Notes: generated by a model not told the origin, from the sequence alone. A stretch of DNA of 64,000 nt from Comamonadaceae bacterium (GCA_027488985.1 JAIYAR010000010.1:372001-436000); one strand, 5' to 3'. Shown: positions 53,011 through 63,197, counted from the first letter of the stretch. Translations and numbers: made by a program.

Positions 53011-54201
53011 CTATCGCAGTTTGACCTTGGCGCCGTCTTTCAGCTTGATATCGGGGTAAACCACCACCTGCGCGTCCAGCGCCAGCCCTTCCGGCACCCA
53101 AGCTTGAATGCCGTTTCGCGCTTTGACGTTGACCTCTTGCAAACGCACATGGCCAGCTTCCAACACAAACAGGCCGGATCGCGCCCCAACCGGAAACAGA
53201 GCACTCACCGGCACCATGACCGCTCCCTCTTCCACCTGCACCAGCACCCTGACGTCCACCTTGAAACCGTCGCCCAGACCTTTCCAGACCTCTTGCGGGC
53301 TGGTGATATCGGCAATCACGTTTACCCGCTGCTCTTCAACACCCAGTGCGGACACCTTGGTAAACGCTGCAGGCTCCACATAGCGCACCTTGCCCTCAAG
53401 CACGCCGGGGCCACCCCAGTTCAGCAATTGCACTGCCGTACCGGAAACCACCTGTGCAGCTTCTTCGGTCAGTATGTCCACCACCACTTCCAAGCTCGCC
53501 GGGTCACCGATTTCCACGAGGCCCGCGCCGGCCTGCACGACACCTTCACTTTGCAGCAGCACCTTGAGAACCTTGCCCGCCACCGGTGAGCGCACTGCTA
53601 CTTCCCCTTTACCGCCGGCCGGAATGCCGCCAGTGCCATAAGCCTGCAAAGGTGCCCGAGCCTGCTCCAAGGTGAAGCGTGCGGCCTGCTCGACCTGCTG
53701 TGCGCCAACCAACTCGCTGTCACGCAGTTGCGCTGCCAAGCGAATACTTTCGCTCTGCGCCGCAGACACGAAGCCTTGCTGCACCAAGGCGTTGTTGCGC
53801 ATCAATTCCTGCTGACTCTGGGCCAGCGCTGAGGCGGCGGCGGCTACCTGCGAATGCGCTTGGGCCAAGGCAGCTTGTGCCGCACCTACACGGGCTGTCT
53901 GCTCGGCTTGGCTTCGCGCATCCAACAGGGCTGGCGCGGAGGGGGATACCAAGGCAACCGGATCACCGGCCCGCACGCTATCGCCCTGCACGAGCAGAAT
54001 GCGCGCCAGGCGACCCGCCACGGAGGTAGACACCACATAGCGCTGGCGCACGCGGGTCTTGCCGTTTTCTTGCACAGCGCGCTCAAACCGGCCTTGCGTG
54101 ACACGCGCTACCTCTACCTCCATAGCGCTGGGCCAAAAAGCCCAAACAAGACCGGCCAGAAACAGAGCGACCAAAGCGCCCCAAAGAAGCTTTTTTTTCA
54201 T
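53011..54201 (-). CDS. HlyD-family periplasmic adaptor of an ABC exporter
   Basis: 396 residues. N-terminal membrane anchor (LLWGALVALFLAGLVWAFW), a lipoyl half (VSTSVAGRLARILLVQGDSVRAGDPVALV), a long Ala/Gln-rich coiled-coil hairpin (about residues 90-170), the second lipoyl half (VRSPVAGKVLKVLLQSEGVVQAG) and beta-barrel. The start codon is followed by a run of eight A. It lies downstream of the FtsX-type permease and its ATPase, a DevBCA/MacAB-like arrangement; no outer-membrane channel gene is present. Confidence 0.88.
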   Translation of the reverse strand: MKKKLLWGALVALFLAGLVWAFWPSAMEVEVARVTQGRFERAVQENGKTRVRQRYVVSTSVAGRLARILLVQGDSVRAGDPVALVSPSAPALLDARSQAEQTARVGAAQAALAQAHSQVAAAASALAQSQQELMRNNALVQQGFVSAAQSESIRLAAQLRDSELVGAQQVEQAARFTLEQARAPLQAYGTGGIPAGGKGEVAVRSPVAGKVLKVLLQSEGVVQAGAGLVEIGDPASLEVVVDILTEEAAQVVSGTAVQLLNWGGPGVLEGKVRYVEPAAFTKVSALGVEEQRVNVIADITSPQEVWKGLGDGFKVDVRVLVQVEEGAVMVPVSALFPVGARSGLFVLEAGHVRLQEVNVKARNGIQAWVPEGLALDAQVVVYPDIKLKDGAKVKLR

Positions 54202-54228
54202 GATGATGTGTGGTTGGGGTTGGCCGCG

Positions 54229-56592
54229 CTACTCGCGGGTTTTGAGGACGCTGACCAAGTCAAGCTGGTCGATCCGCCTGCGCACAATCAGCGCACTGAC
54301 GACACCCGCCACCACCACACACACGACCGCAAATGCGTAGGTAGCGGGCTGAATGGCAAAGGGAAAAGAAAACTCGTCACTGCGGATCAGCGTCACGATG
54401 CCCAGGGCAAGCAGATAGCCCAAGCCCATGCCCAGGGGAAGCGCCAAAACGATCTCGATACCCAGCTCGCCGAGCAAAATCGCAGACACCTCGGTACGGG
54501 TAAAGCCCAACACCCGCAGGCTGGCAAGCTCCCAGGCGCGCTCGGCTAGTGCAATGCGCGCGTTGTTGTAAACCACGCCTACAGCGATGATGGTGGCAAA
54601 CCCTGTCAGAACCAGGCTGAATATCAAAATATTGCGGGCTGTGACATCGTTGATATTGCGCGCCATGACCGCCTTGCTGATGGCCACACCTACCTCGGGC
54701 AACTCCTTCAAGCGATTGAGCAGCTCGGGCTCGTGGCCACGCTCGACCGACACCATGACCTGATTGACCATATTGCCCTCGTGGAGCACTGCATTGAGTG
54801 CCCTGCGTTCCATGTAGGCGTTCATTCTCAGGAGCTCATGCACCGTTCCGGTAACAGGTAGATGGATCACCTCGCGCCGGCCCTCCTGGATCTCCACCTG
54901 CAAGAGGTCACCTGGCTTGACGGCCAGTTTGTCTGCCAACCGATCCGTCAGCAGCAGCCCGTATACGGGGGCATTCAGCGCCTGTTTGTCGAGGTTCACG
55001 ATGCGATACAAGTCCGGCACCTCGGGCTTGCCCTGAATGAAGCCCCGGTAGTGGCGGTGGGCGTTGACCAGCCTTACTGACACATTGCGTGCGCCCTCCA
55101 CCGCTGTCACAAAAGGCAAATGTGCCGTCGCCTGCAGGGCCCGTGCTGAAGTGGTTTGCAGCAGGTTGATGGATACGTCCCCCCGCAACACCTGACCGAA
55201 CTGGGTGTCCATCAACACCACTACGGCATCCCGCATGAATGCGCCGGTAATGACCGTGGCCATGGCCATCGCCACGCCCACGGTGGTGAGTAGCGTGCGC
55301 AGACGGTGGCGCTCCATGGTGCGCAGGATCATGCGCAGCGGCGGGGAAAACCACGTCTTCATGCCCCAGCGCTCCAGCAGCATGGGCTGATAACGGCCTG
55401 GCGACGGCGGGCGCATGGCCTCTGCCGGAGCAAGCAGCACCGTAGCGCGAATGGCGCTGAATGTGGCCAGCACCGCGGCTGCGATAGCCACACCCGCCGC
55501 AATCACAATGAGCGCAGGTGCCAAGCGGTAATGCAGGGTCGGAAAGCGGAAGGTCTTGGCATACAAACCCACAAAGCCCTGCCCCAACGCCGCCCCTAAC
55601 GCCAGGCCCACCAACAGCCCCAGCATTACGATCAAAAGAACCAATTTCAGGTAATGCCCGCCAATGGCGGGATTGCCGTAACCCAAAGCTTTCAAGGCGG
55701 CCACTTGCTCCCGCTGGCTGGCAATCTGCCGCCCCAGCACCACGTTCAACAAGAACGCCGCAACCGCCAGAAAAATGCTGGGTAGAACGGTGCCCATGAC
55801 CCGCTGCTGCCGGATCTCGGAGTTCAAAATCACATCGGACAACTGCTGGTCACGCCCGTGCGCATTGATGCCGCCATAAGGTGCCAACAGGCGATTCACT
55901 TGATCAATCACCGCGCCCTCGCTGGCTCCGGGGCTCAATCGCACAGACACCTGATTGAAAGCACCTTCCATGTTGTAAGCCCTGGCCAAGAACTTGCGGT
56001 CTATCCAAAAAACGCCGAAGCCACGCTGGTCGGGCGAGCCCCCCAGACCCGCGAAAATGAACTCCGGTGATAGACCGATGCCTACGAGCCGGAGCCGCTC
56101 CCGTGTGCCGTTTACCAAGGCTGTAATCTCGTCGCCCAGCCGCAGTTGATGCGCTTCAGCAAATGCTTCCGATACCAGTGCCTCGATCGCTCCGCTGGCA
56201 TGTGATTCCGCCATACGGCCTCTGCGCAACGAAACTATGTTGAGTTGCTGCGGATCCGCCGTATCCAAGCCGATGAGCTGGCCCGCGATCGGGTCAGACA
56301 CTCCCGAAATGCTGATGGGCACCACCTGCGTCAGCCCGGTTTGCACGTGGGCTGCGCCTTCCACGGATTCGAGCTGACGCTGCAGGGCCAGGGGGGCATT
56401 TTTGAGGCTGCTGAATACGTCCGCAAATCGTGATTCGGCGTAGTACTCGTCCCGCGACCAGGAGAGTGAATCAAACGCGCTGAAGCTGGTGATAAATCCC
56501 CCTACCCCACTGGCCACTACCAGGGCAATCGTGAGCGCCTGGCTCCACATGAGGCGCACATCGCGCAGCAGCTTGCGGTCCAGGGTTTTCAT
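54229..56592 (-). CDS. FtsX/MacB-type ABC exporter permease
   Basis: 787 residues from ATG 56592 (MKTLDRKLLRDVRLMWSQ). About 8-10 membrane helices: one at residues 20-40, a large periplasmic region, a first FtsX unit (VMGTVLPSIFLAVAAFLLNVVLGRQIASQREQVAALKALGYG) and a second at the C-terminus (ELASLRVLGFTRTEVSAILLGELGIEIVLALPLGMGLGYLLALG). The two-unit structure suggests a single polypeptide working as the permease. Its ATPase lies 10 bases upstream and the adaptor 27 bases downstream. The substrate is unknown. Confidence 0.88.
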   Translation of the reverse strand: MKTLDRKLLRDVRLMWSQALTIALVVASGVGGFITSFSAFDSLSWSRDEYYAESRFADVFSSLKNAPLALQRQLESVEGAAHVQTGLTQVVPISISGVSDPIAGQLIGLDTADPQQLNIVSLRRGRMAESHASGAIEALVSEAFAEAHQLRLGDEITALVNGTRERLRLVGIGLSPEFIFAGLGGSPDQRGFGVFWIDRKFLARAYNMEGAFNQVSVRLSPGASEGAVIDQVNRLLAPYGGINAHGRDQQLSDVILNSEIRQQRVMGTVLPSIFLAVAAFLLNVVLGRQIASQREQVAALKALGYGNPAIGGHYLKLVLLIVMLGLLVGLALGAALGQGFVGLYAKTFRFPTLHYRLAPALIVIAAGVAIAAAVLATFSAIRATVLLAPAEAMRPPSPGRYQPMLLERWGMKTWFSPPLRMILRTMERHRLRTLLTTVGVAMAMATVITGAFMRDAVVVLMDTQFGQVLRGDVSINLLQTTSARALQATAHLPFVTAVEGARNVSVRLVNAHRHYRGFIQGKPEVPDLYRIVNLDKQALNAPVYGLLLTDRLADKLAVKPGDLLQVEIQEGRREVIHLPVTGTVHELLRMNAYMERRALNAVLHEGNMVNQVMVSVERGHEPELLNRLKELPEVGVAISKAVMARNINDVTARNILIFSLVLTGFATIIAVGVVYNNARIALAERAWELASLRVLGFTRTEVSAILLGELGIEIVLALPLGMGLGYLLALGIVTLIRSDEFSFPFAIQPATYAFAVVCVVVAGVVSALIVRRRIDQLDLVSVLKTRE

Positions 56593-56602
56593 GGCGCGGC
56601 GC

Positions 56603-57382
56603 TCACCATGCCAGCTCGGAGGGGGCGACTTTATGCGCGTTTTGCACCATCTTTTCAATGCGCCCGCCGCTCAAATACAGCACACGGTCTGCCATGCCGG
56701 CAATAGCGGCGTTGTGGGTGATCACGATGGCGGTGGTGCCCATTTCACGGTTAATGCGGGCAATGACTTCGAGCACCAACTTGCCGGTCTGGTAATCCAG
56801 TGCACCGGTGGGTTCATCACACAACAGGACTTCGGGCTTTTTGACAATGGCACGCGCAATCGCGACACGCTGCTGTTCCCCACCGGAGAGCTGCGAGGGG
56901 AAGTGATCCACCCGTTCCGCCAAACCGACCATCGAAAGCGCCTCTACAGCAGGCATGGGCTCTTTGGCGATGTCAGTGACCAGCTCTACATTTTCACGTA
57001 CTGTCAGGCTGGGAATCAGGTTGTAGAACTGGAAGACAAACCCCACATGCTCCCGGCGGTAGAGGGTGAGCTCGTCGTCGCTGGCATGCGTGAGGTCGTG
57101 GTCTGCAAATTGCGCTGTGCCGCTGGTGGGCCGATCCAAGCCGCCCAGAATGTTGAGCAAGGTGGACTTGCCACTTCCCGAAGCACCCAGCAGCACGATG
57201 AACTCGCCCTTGAAAATGGTGAGGTCCACTTCCATCAGGGCATGGACTTTGATCTCGCCCATGTCGTAGGTTTTGGCAAGCCCCTTGACGACGAATACGG
57301 CATCCCGGGAGGACGCCTCTGCCGGGCCGGGTGGCACCATCGGTGTTGCAACGACAGGGGTCGCCGCCAATGCATTCGGCAT
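56603..57382 (-). CDS. ABC exporter ATPase, MacB/LolD type
   Basis: 259 residues from ATG 57382 (GGGGG upstream). Walker [25 protein letters not shown]-loop [17 protein letters not shown], signature [19 protein letters not shown], Walker [13 protein letters not shown], and H-loop [15 protein letters not shown]. The N-terminal 25 residues are Ala/Pro-rich and not part of the domain. First gene of the ATPase-permease-adaptor operon. Confidence 0.94.
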   Translation of the reverse strand: MPNALAATPVVATPMVPPGPAEASSRDAVFVVKGLAKTYDMGEIKVHALMEVDLTIFKGEFIVLLGASGSGKSTLLNILGGLDRPTSGTAQFADHDLTHASDDELTLYRREHVGFVFQFYNLIPSLTVRENVELVTDIAKEPMPAVEALSMVGLAERVDHFPSQLSGGEQQRVAIARAIVKKPEVLLCDEPTGALDYQTGKLVLEVIARINREMGTTAIVITHNAAIAGMADRVLYLSGGRIEKMVQNAHKVAPSELAW

Positions 57383-57436
57383 GGAACCCCCGAGGAATGT
57401 ATGAATGGAAGCTCCGAGTGTGAGCTCCAGTGTGTG

Positions 57437-57457
57437 GCGGTGTCGGTTCGACACCGC
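57437..57457. terminator. Hairpin between the diguanylate cyclase and ABC genes
   Basis: GCGGTGTCG and CGACACCGC form a perfect 9-base stem with a GTT loop, 10 bases past the diguanylate cyclase stop on the minus strand. No T-run follows, so it may be a Rho-assisted terminator or an operator for the ABC operon. Confidence 0.45.
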
Positions 57458-57467
57458 ACCGTTCGAG

Positions 57468-58655
57468 CTAACGCAAGGCCGGTTTCATCGCATACATACG
57501 CTGGTCTGCGACATCAAGCAATATCTCCAGACTGGTACCATCCGCCGGAAAGCTGGCCAAGCCGAAACTGAATGCAGGTACCAATCGCGCACCACTACCG
57601 GTTTCCATGGGCTGTTCGGACAACGCTTTCCGAATGTCCTGAATCGTGCGGTCGATGGCGGCCATCTTGGCCAAGGGATAGCAGGCGACAAACTCGTCCC
57701 CACCCAAGCGGCCCACAGTATCGGAGGTGCGTGCCGACTTGCGCAACACGCGGGCGATGTGCGCGATCAGCTGATCACCGGCCAAGTGACCGTGGGTGTC
57801 GTTGACTTGCTTTAAGCCATCTACATCGAACAGTGCAACCACCAGACTTTCTTTGTAACGGGCAGCCCGCTCCAGGGTAATGGCAAACTGATCTTCAAAG
57901 TATTGGCGGGTTATCAAGCCCGTCAGGGCATCCACCTGATAGCGCTTGATGTTGGCGGAATAGCGCTCCCTCGCCAGCAGCACTACTTCGATTTGGGACC
58001 GGAATCGCTCCACAATCTCAACGTCTTGATGGTTGTAGGTGCGGGCAACCGCGGAGTCAAGGTTCAACAAGCCGAACAGGCGATCGCCCACAAATATCGG
58101 TGCGCTGATGACAGATTGATACCTCCAGTCTCCGGGCTTGAGCACTGTTTCAAGTGCCTTGAAATCACGGCTGGTGATCAGCCTTGCGCCTTCAATCCGA
58201 CCCCGCGTTACCTGGTAGAGGAAGCTGTCGTCGAGATCCAATTTGAAATCGGCCACAAAGGTGTCTGTGAAGCCGCGGGATGCCGCAATGGTGAGCAAAC
58301 CGTCGTCCCCCAGCTTAAGCACCGAGCCGGTGGTGGCTTCGTTGAATATGCGAAACAAATAGGTCAGGATGGTGCTGTAGATTTGCTCCAAGTCTTCATT
58401 GAGCAGAATTTCACGATTGACCTGGACATTCATCTCTGCGAGGAGCGCCATCTTTCTGGACGACTCCTGCACATCACGCAGTTGCAACACCAGAAAGCCT
58501 ACCGAGGCCGACAACAGTCCAACGATGCATGCAAAAACAACACTGGCTAACCCATTTTCCTGGCCCAACGAGGAAAGCGCAAAGTGACTGGCGGTGGCTA
58601 CGGCCACAAACACCAGAGCCATCCAACCGATGCGTTTGCGCGTCTGCACACTCAT
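57468..58655 (-). CDS. Membrane GAF-GGDEF diguanylate cyclase
   Basis: 395 residues from ATG 58655 (AAAGGA 7 bases upstream). Two membrane helices ([19 protein letters not shown] and [22 protein letters not shown]) joined by a very short periplasmic loop, a coiled coil, a GAF-like domain (about residues 75-225, [26 protein letters not shown]) and GGDEF with [16 protein letters not shown] and the active site [12 protein letters not shown] (about 318). It is probably an active c-di-GMP synthase. It starts 24 bases after a periplasmic binding protein gene, suggesting a functional pair. Confidence 0.9.
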   Translation of the reverse strand: MSVQTRKRIGWMALVFVAVATASHFALSSLGQENGLASVVFACIVGLLSASVGFLVLQLRDVQESSRKMALLAEMNVQVNREILLNEDLEQIYSTILTYLFRIFNEATTGSVLKLGDDGLLTIAASRGFTDTFVADFKLDLDDSFLYQVTRGRIEGARLITSRDFKALETVLKPGDWRYQSVISAPIFVGDRLFGLLNLDSAVARTYNHQDVEIVERFRSQIEVVLLARERYSANIKRYQVDALTGLITRQYFEDQFAITLERAARYKESLVVALFDVDGLKQVNDTHGHLAGDQLIAHIARVLRKSARTSDTVGRLGGDEFVACYPLAKMAAIDRTIQDIRKALSEQPMETGSGARLVPAFSFGLASFPADGTSLEILLDVADQRMYAMKPALR

Positions 58656-58679
58656 CGCCAATCCTTTCACTGGCCTGAT

Positions 58680-59468
58680 TCAGGGTGATTTCCAGTCTTC
58701 CAGTCCGTAGGGGGAGAGCAGCTTTTTCAGCGTGCCGGACTTCCGCATTTTCTGGATTTCCAAGTCCAAGGTGGCTGCAAAATCCTGTGCACGTGGGTCC
58801 TTGGCGCTAAAGGCAACATACAAAGGCGTCGGAGTTTGGCATCCCGCAGAGACGATCTCAGACTGCAATCCTTTGGTCTCCAGTGCAAATGCCATCTCCG
58901 TGTAATCCTCGAAAATCGCATCGAGGCGCCCGTTCATCATCATCGCCATCCGGCGTGAACTTGCGTCATCAGCAAAAACTTCGTGAATCTTTGAGAAGTT
59001 TTCGGGTTTGCGCAACCAGTCCCCGAAATCGTGTTGGTAGAGGGTTCCACCCACTACGCCTACGCGGGTCAGTCGGTCGAGGTCTTGCACCGAACGGTAT
59101 TTGAACTGGCTCGCTGCCGGCACAAAAACGCAACCCCGAGCCACGCCCACCGGTTCCTTGCCGATGACGAGTTGATACTCAGCCACCTCTATGTCATTGG
59201 CCGCAATCACCGCACCGGTTTTACCGGCTCGGGTATCCATCAAAGCACGTTTCCAAGGCACGATGCGGTAGTCGACTTTGACATCACGGGTACCAAAAGC
59301 AGCCTTTAGAAGTTCGATCACATAGCCGGACCTTTTGGCTTGTGGCTGACAGTTGTAAGGACACCATTCGTCAGCGACAACTACCAGCTTTTGGGCAGAC
59401 ACCATCCCCGTGGTCGCGATCAAAACAACTGCAGCCATGGCGCGCCAAGCCAGCTTGTCAAAAACCAT
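58680..59468 (-). CDS. Periplasmic solute-binding protein, family 3 (SBP_bac_3-like)
   Basis: 262 residues from ATG 59468 with GGGAGG 7 bases upstream. Signal peptide (MVFDKLAWRAMAAVVLIATTGMVSAQ), then the two-lobe fold: VVVADEWCPYNCQPQAKRSGYVIELLKAAF, VDYRIVPWKRALMDTRAGKTGAVIA, VGVVGGTLYQHDF and GRLDAIFEDYTEMAFAL. Four cysteines are visible. It resembles amino-acid-binding proteins, but no transporter permease is adjacent; the next gene is a diguanylate cyclase, so it may be a sensor. Confidence 0.88.
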   Translation of the reverse strand: MVFDKLAWRAMAAVVLIATTGMVSAQKLVVVADEWCPYNCQPQAKRSGYVIELLKAAFGTRDVKVDYRIVPWKRALMDTRAGKTGAVIAANDIEVAEYQLVIGKEPVGVARGCVFVPAASQFKYRSVQDLDRLTRVGVVGGTLYQHDFGDWLRKPENFSKIHEVFADDASSRRMAMMMNGRLDAIFEDYTEMAFALETKGLQSEIVSAGCQTPTPLYVAFSAKDPRAQDFAATLDLEIQKMRKSGTLKKLLSPYGLEDWKSP

Positions 59469-59649
59469 AAATGCCTCCCTGTGTAGTTCGCCCACCTTTT
59501 CATTTATCGCATGAAGGCGCTGCTTGGGTGTGACTATGCACGGCAGGACACTATATGGAAGGCAAGCGCACCGCACAAGTCACTCTGAGCAGCAATTTTT
59601 GCCGGCCCCCGGCGGCATATCTCTACAGCTGCCAAGCACAAGCAGACTC

Positions 59650-60354
59650 TCAAGCGTTGGCGTAACGATAGACCTGATCGCTACCGGGCGCTCGAATTTG
59701 CGCGTTGAACGAAACAACGATGCGGTCTTTCTCTCCTGCATAGGGCATGGCCTTGTGCGGTAGAAACGCCGGAAACACCACCAACTGCCCCTCCTCGGGT
59801 GCGATATCGAGGGTGGCTTGTTGCATAAAGGCGTTTCCCATGTCCATATGTGCACCGCCAAGCAGTGGAAACATGGGGCTGTAGAAGCGGGTAGCGCCGT
59901 TCAGCGAACCTAAGTCCGGGTGGGAATGGCGAGTCTTAGGTGGATCGATTTGCACGTAATACACACCCGACCACGAGCAGTTGCCATGCGTATGAATGTC
60001 ATGGAATGCAGCGCCATTTTGAATCTGAAACCACAGGCCCATCAACTCCAGTTGCAGGCCGTGGCGCCCCGGTGGCCAGACGCCTGCGTTAGCCTGCTTG
60101 GCTGTTGTTTGCACCGCTTTGGCGATGAACTCGACCAACGAGCGGAATTCAGCGACGTCCACCCGCTGAAGCAAATCATCTGCACTGGCATAAAAGCCGC
60201 CCTTGCCTTTTGCAGCATCGGCATCGGTTGCCCGCATGATGGCAAAGACACGCGCCAACACAGCGTTTACTTCTGCAGCCTGTTCGAAGGTGTGTACCGC
60301 CAGTGGCACGGCCCAGTGCTGTTGCAACACACCGTTGCCCGGTAATGAAGTCAT
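59650..60354 (-). CDS. Putative 2OG-Fe(II) oxygenase (TIGR02466-like)
   Basis: 234 residues. Double-stranded beta-helix features: WFQIQNGAAFHDIHTHGNCSWSGVYYVQ supplies candidate iron ligands (His118, His121 or His123), VVFPAFLPHKAMPYAG the distal His200, and KDRIVVSFN the 2-oxoglutarate-binding Arg211. The pattern fits the TIGR02466 group of putative dioxygenases, whose substrates are unknown. The ATG overlaps the stop of the MocA-like gene by four bases (ATGA), so it is coupled to the cox accessory genes. Confidence 0.8.
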   Translation of the reverse strand: MTSLPGNGVLQQHWAVPLAVHTFEQAAEVNAVLARVFAIMRATDADAAKGKGGFYASADDLLQRVDVAEFRSLVEFIAKAVQTTAKQANAGVWPPGRHGLQLELMGLWFQIQNGAAFHDIHTHGNCSWSGVYYVQIDPPKTRHSHPDLGSLNGATRFYSPMFPLLGGAHMDMGNAFMQQATLDIAPEEGQLVVFPAFLPHKAMPYAGEKDRIVVSFNAQIRAPGSDQVYRYANA

Positions 60355-61025
60355 GCCGTGACTTCTGACGCGGGAAGTTCGAGCTTCCAGCCGGTACGCT
60401 GTGCAAGTTGAGTCAGGTCGTCGAGCGTGTCAAGGTCGGTGATGTAGCGGGTGTTTTCAGTTTGGTGTGCAAAAACCATATCGGGGTTGCGGTCCATCAG
60501 GTTGCGGCAACCCAGATTGGTCTCACTAGCCAACACCTGAGCGCGTGCTTCAGCATCAATCACAACCGGATTTCCGCGTTGCCCGCCGACCATCGGCATC
60601 ACGATGTTGCCGTAGGGTTTCTTCTTGAACGCAGCAATCAGCTCGGTCAGGTCAGATGCACCAATCAAGGGCTGATCCGCCAGCAGAATGATGACTGCAT
60701 CAAAGTTGCCGCTCAGGGCGGACAAGCCTAGGCGCACGGAGCTTTGTTGACCCGAAGCGAAGTCTGCGTTGTGCGCCAGCGTGACCGGGAAGGTCTGCAC
60801 CTGCGCCTCGACCGCATCCCGCGCATGGCCGGTGACCACCACCACCTCGTCCACTCCGGCGCCACTCAGCGCAATGAGATGGCGGTTGATGAGCGGCACG
60901 CCTTGCAAGCGGATAAGCGATTTGGCTACGCCGCCCATACGCGTACCTTGGCCGGCGGCCAGCAACACGGCACCGATGCGCAAGCGGGCATACAAGCCAC
61001 CGCCGCCTTTGAGCAAACATCCCAT
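60351..61025 (-). CDS. MocA-like nucleotidyltransferase (molybdenum cofactor cytidylyl/guanylyltransferase family)
   Basis: 224 residues from ATG 61025 with AAAGGAG 9 bases upstream; longer in-frame starts overlap coxE and are not similar. The N-terminal LLAAGQGTRMGGVAKSLIRLQGVPLINR is the nucleotide-binding loop of MobA/MocA proteins; VIILLADQPLIGASDLTELI and GQRGNPVVIDAEA complete the family pattern. MocA makes the cytosine dinucleotide form of molybdopterin used by CO dehydrogenase and xanthine dehydrogenase-family enzymes. Its place in the cox cluster fits that role. Confidence 0.88.
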   Translation of the reverse strand: MGCLLKGGGGLYARLRIGAVLLAAGQGTRMGGVAKSLIRLQGVPLINRHLIALSGAGVDEVVVVTGHARDAVEAQVQTFPVTLAHNADFASGQQSSVRLGLSALSGNFDAVIILLADQPLIGASDLTELIAAFKKKPYGNIVMPMVGGQRGNPVVIDAEARAQVLASETNLGCRNLMDRNPDMVFAHQTENTRYITDLDTLDDLTQLAQRTGWKLELPASEVTA

Positions 61026-61038
61026 ATGACTGACTCCT

Positions 61039-62214
61039 TTAAACCAACAACTCGGGCAAACGTGACAGGCTGGCAAGATTGTGAACCGGCATGAAACGCG
61101 TGACATGCTGAGCAGCCAAAACCATGGCTGCTGACTGTGGCATATCCACAGTGGGATGTAACCAGCAAACCCGCGCACCGCGACCCTGCACTCTGGCGAG
61201 TACATCGCTCAAGCCTTGCGGCTCGTCGGTGTCATAACCATCACTCAGCACCATGAACAAATCTCCGCGCTTGAGGCCGCGCCCCAAATGCACATCCAGC
61301 GCCTCATTCAAGCAATGCGCTATGCGCGTACCACCGCCAAAACCAAACGACACCGCATTGACCTTCTCCTGAATGCGCTTACTTCGCTGGCGCATCAGCG
61401 GGGTGACTTCAGCCAATCGGGTGTGGAACACAAATGCACGGGCATCCATGATCTCCACCAGGGCGCGGCTCAACCGCAAGAAAAACTGGGCATGGGTCTC
61501 CATAGAGCGGCTTACATCTACCAGCACGACGACCTGCGGCATGCGTCGTTTGCGCTTGATGTGATGCAGCTTGACCAATTCGCCCCCAGTGGCGAGCGCG
61601 TGGCGCAAAGACCGGCGCAGGTGAATCGCGCCGTGGTCGGGGTGGCCCTGAAAACGTCGCATCAGTTTTGTACGAAGTTGGCGTTTGAAGGCCTCCACCA
61701 AAGGTTCAAATCGGTCCATATCGCTGGGCAACCACTCCGAGAAATCACGCTCGTCCTGAGGTGCGGTGCGACTGGCGCCCCCTTGGGCACGCTTTGGCGA
61801 ACCCGGCGCGTCAATATCACCCACACCGGGGGCATCGGTCACACCTAGGGTGGGTTTGCTAGCACCGGGCGGGCTATCACCCATCTCGCTGTGCATTTGC
61901 TTTACCAGATCGGGCAGCGAGCGCGAGCGCTGGGTGAGACCAGAGTTGCGGGTTTTGCCTTTGACTTTATGCGGAAACCAGTACGCCTGGTGAACCTCCG
62001 GATAGCGACTCCACTGGGTATGGCTGCCAGACGCTATGCCACGCCAAAGCGCAGCAATACGCTCCCACTGTTGCAGCGGCAAAGTGGCCGCGCTTTGCAC
62101 CATCAGCTCCACTTCAGCGTATCCCAGCGAAAAACCGTGTTCACGCAAGTAATGGGCAAACTCGCCCACTTGTTGGCGTGGATCAGTGGCATCGGCTTGC
62201 GCAGTGGCGCTCAT
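61039..62214 (-). CDS. coxE: CoxE-type VWA-domain protein
   Basis: 391 residues. The C-terminal half is a von Willebrand A domain with MIDAS motif VVLVDVSRSMETHAQFF, FGFGGGTRIAHCLNEAL and LFMVLSDGYDTDEPQGL. An N-terminal helical region (GFSLGYAEVELMVQSA) and a Gly/Pro/Asp linker precede it. CoxE works with the MoxR-type ATPase CoxD in maturing the Cu-S-Mo active site of CO dehydrogenase. It lies 9 bases after coxD. Confidence 0.9.
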   Translation of the reverse strand: MSATAQADATDPRQQVGEFAHYLREHGFSLGYAEVELMVQSAATLPLQQWERIAALWRGIASGSHTQWSRYPEVHQAYWFPHKVKGKTRNSGLTQRSRSLPDLVKQMHSEMGDSPPGASKPTLGVTDAPGVGDIDAPGSPKRAQGGASRTAPQDERDFSEWLPSDMDRFEPLVEAFKRQLRTKLMRRFQGHPDHGAIHLRRSLRHALATGGELVKLHHIKRKRRMPQVVVLVDVSRSMETHAQFFLRLSRALVEIMDARAFVFHTRLAEVTPLMRQRSKRIQEKVNAVSFGFGGGTRIAHCLNEALDVHLGRGLKRGDLFMVLSDGYDTDEPQGLSDVLARVQGRGARVCWLHPTVDMPQSAAMVLAAQHVTRFMPVHNLASLSRLPELLV

Positions 62215-62223
62215 CAAAGCGCC

Positions 62224-63165
62224 TTATTTCTGTTGTGCTGCCATCGCTCCGGCAACACCCACATCTTGGCCCATGCGTGGTCCATCCAGCAGCCGGGCCA
62301 CCGTGTCAGAAGTTACCTGCCAACGGTCGTTGCGGGTCTTGAGCAAAGCCGCAAGTGAAGGTACCAGCGCCTGTGGGTCTATGGGCAGTTCTACATGCCC
62401 CAGCTTGAACAACACCCTGACCCAATCCAGTGTTTCAGCCACGCCGGGGATTTTCTCCAAGTCGTGCTTTCGCAAGCGCTGCACAAACGCGACGGTTTCT
62501 TCCACGAGGCGTCCAGTGGCCTCAGGTACCAGCGTGCGCACAATTTGGGTCTCGCGAGCCAGCGTGGGAAAGTCGACGTAATGAAACAGGCAGCGCCTTC
62601 GCAGTGCATCGGAGAGATCACGCGTGCCATTGCTGGTGAGCACGACCAAAGGCTTGCTGATAGCCTTTAGTGTGCCGATTTCAGGGACAGTAACTTGATA
62701 TTCGGAAAGCATCTCGAGCAGGAATGCTTCAAAAGCTTCGTCGGCGCGGTCGATTTCGTCGATGAGTAAAACACACGGCTGCGGGGAACGGATGGCTGCC
62801 AGCAGAGGACGCTCCAGCAGAAAGGCCTCAGAAAAAAGATCGTCGCGCAATGCCGCACGGTCACCCTGCCCGGCCTCTGCAAGTCGAATTTCTAGCAATT
62901 GGCGACTGTAATTCCACTCGTATACCGCCTGACTCAAGTCCAAGCCTTCGTAACACTGCAGACGCAAAAGCGGGCGGTTGAGGGCCCGGGCGCATGCACT
63001 GGCAATTGCGGTTTTGCCTACGCCAGCTTCACCTTCGAGAAGCAGTGGTCGCTCCAGCGCCAGTCCCATCCAAACCAGACTGGCCAAGTCTTCATCGGCA
63101 ATGTAGCCCGCCTTGAAAAGTTGCTCTCGCAGGCCCTCGGGCGTGGTGGGAACAGGTAAGGTCAT
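62224..63165 (-). CDS. coxD: CoxD-type MoxR AAA+ ATPase
   Basis: 313 residues. Walker A LLEGEAGVGKTAIA, the MoxR signature RLQCYEGLDLSQAVYEWNYSRQLLEI, Walker B VLLIDEIDRADEAFEAFLLEMLSEYQVTVPEIG, sensor 1 VLTSNGTRDLSDALRRRC. CoxD inserts sulfur and copper into the molybdenum site in Afipia (Oligotropha). Here it sits between coxG and coxE, the usual order of the accessory block. Confidence 0.93.
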   Translation of the reverse strand: MTLPVPTTPEGLREQLFKAGYIADEDLASLVWMGLALERPLLLEGEAGVGKTAIASACARALNRPLLRLQCYEGLDLSQAVYEWNYSRQLLEIRLAEAGQGDRAALRDDLFSEAFLLERPLLAAIRSPQPCVLLIDEIDRADEAFEAFLLEMLSEYQVTVPEIGTLKAISKPLVVLTSNGTRDLSDALRRRCLFHYVDFPTLARETQIVRTLVPEATGRLVEETVAFVQRLRKHDLEKIPGVAETLDWVRVLFKLGHVELPIDPQALVPSLAALLKTRNDRWQVTSDTVARLLDGPRMGQDVGVAGAMAAQQK

Positions 63166-63197
63166 GAGGCCGCGGCAACAATCTAGAGACTTGAGGT

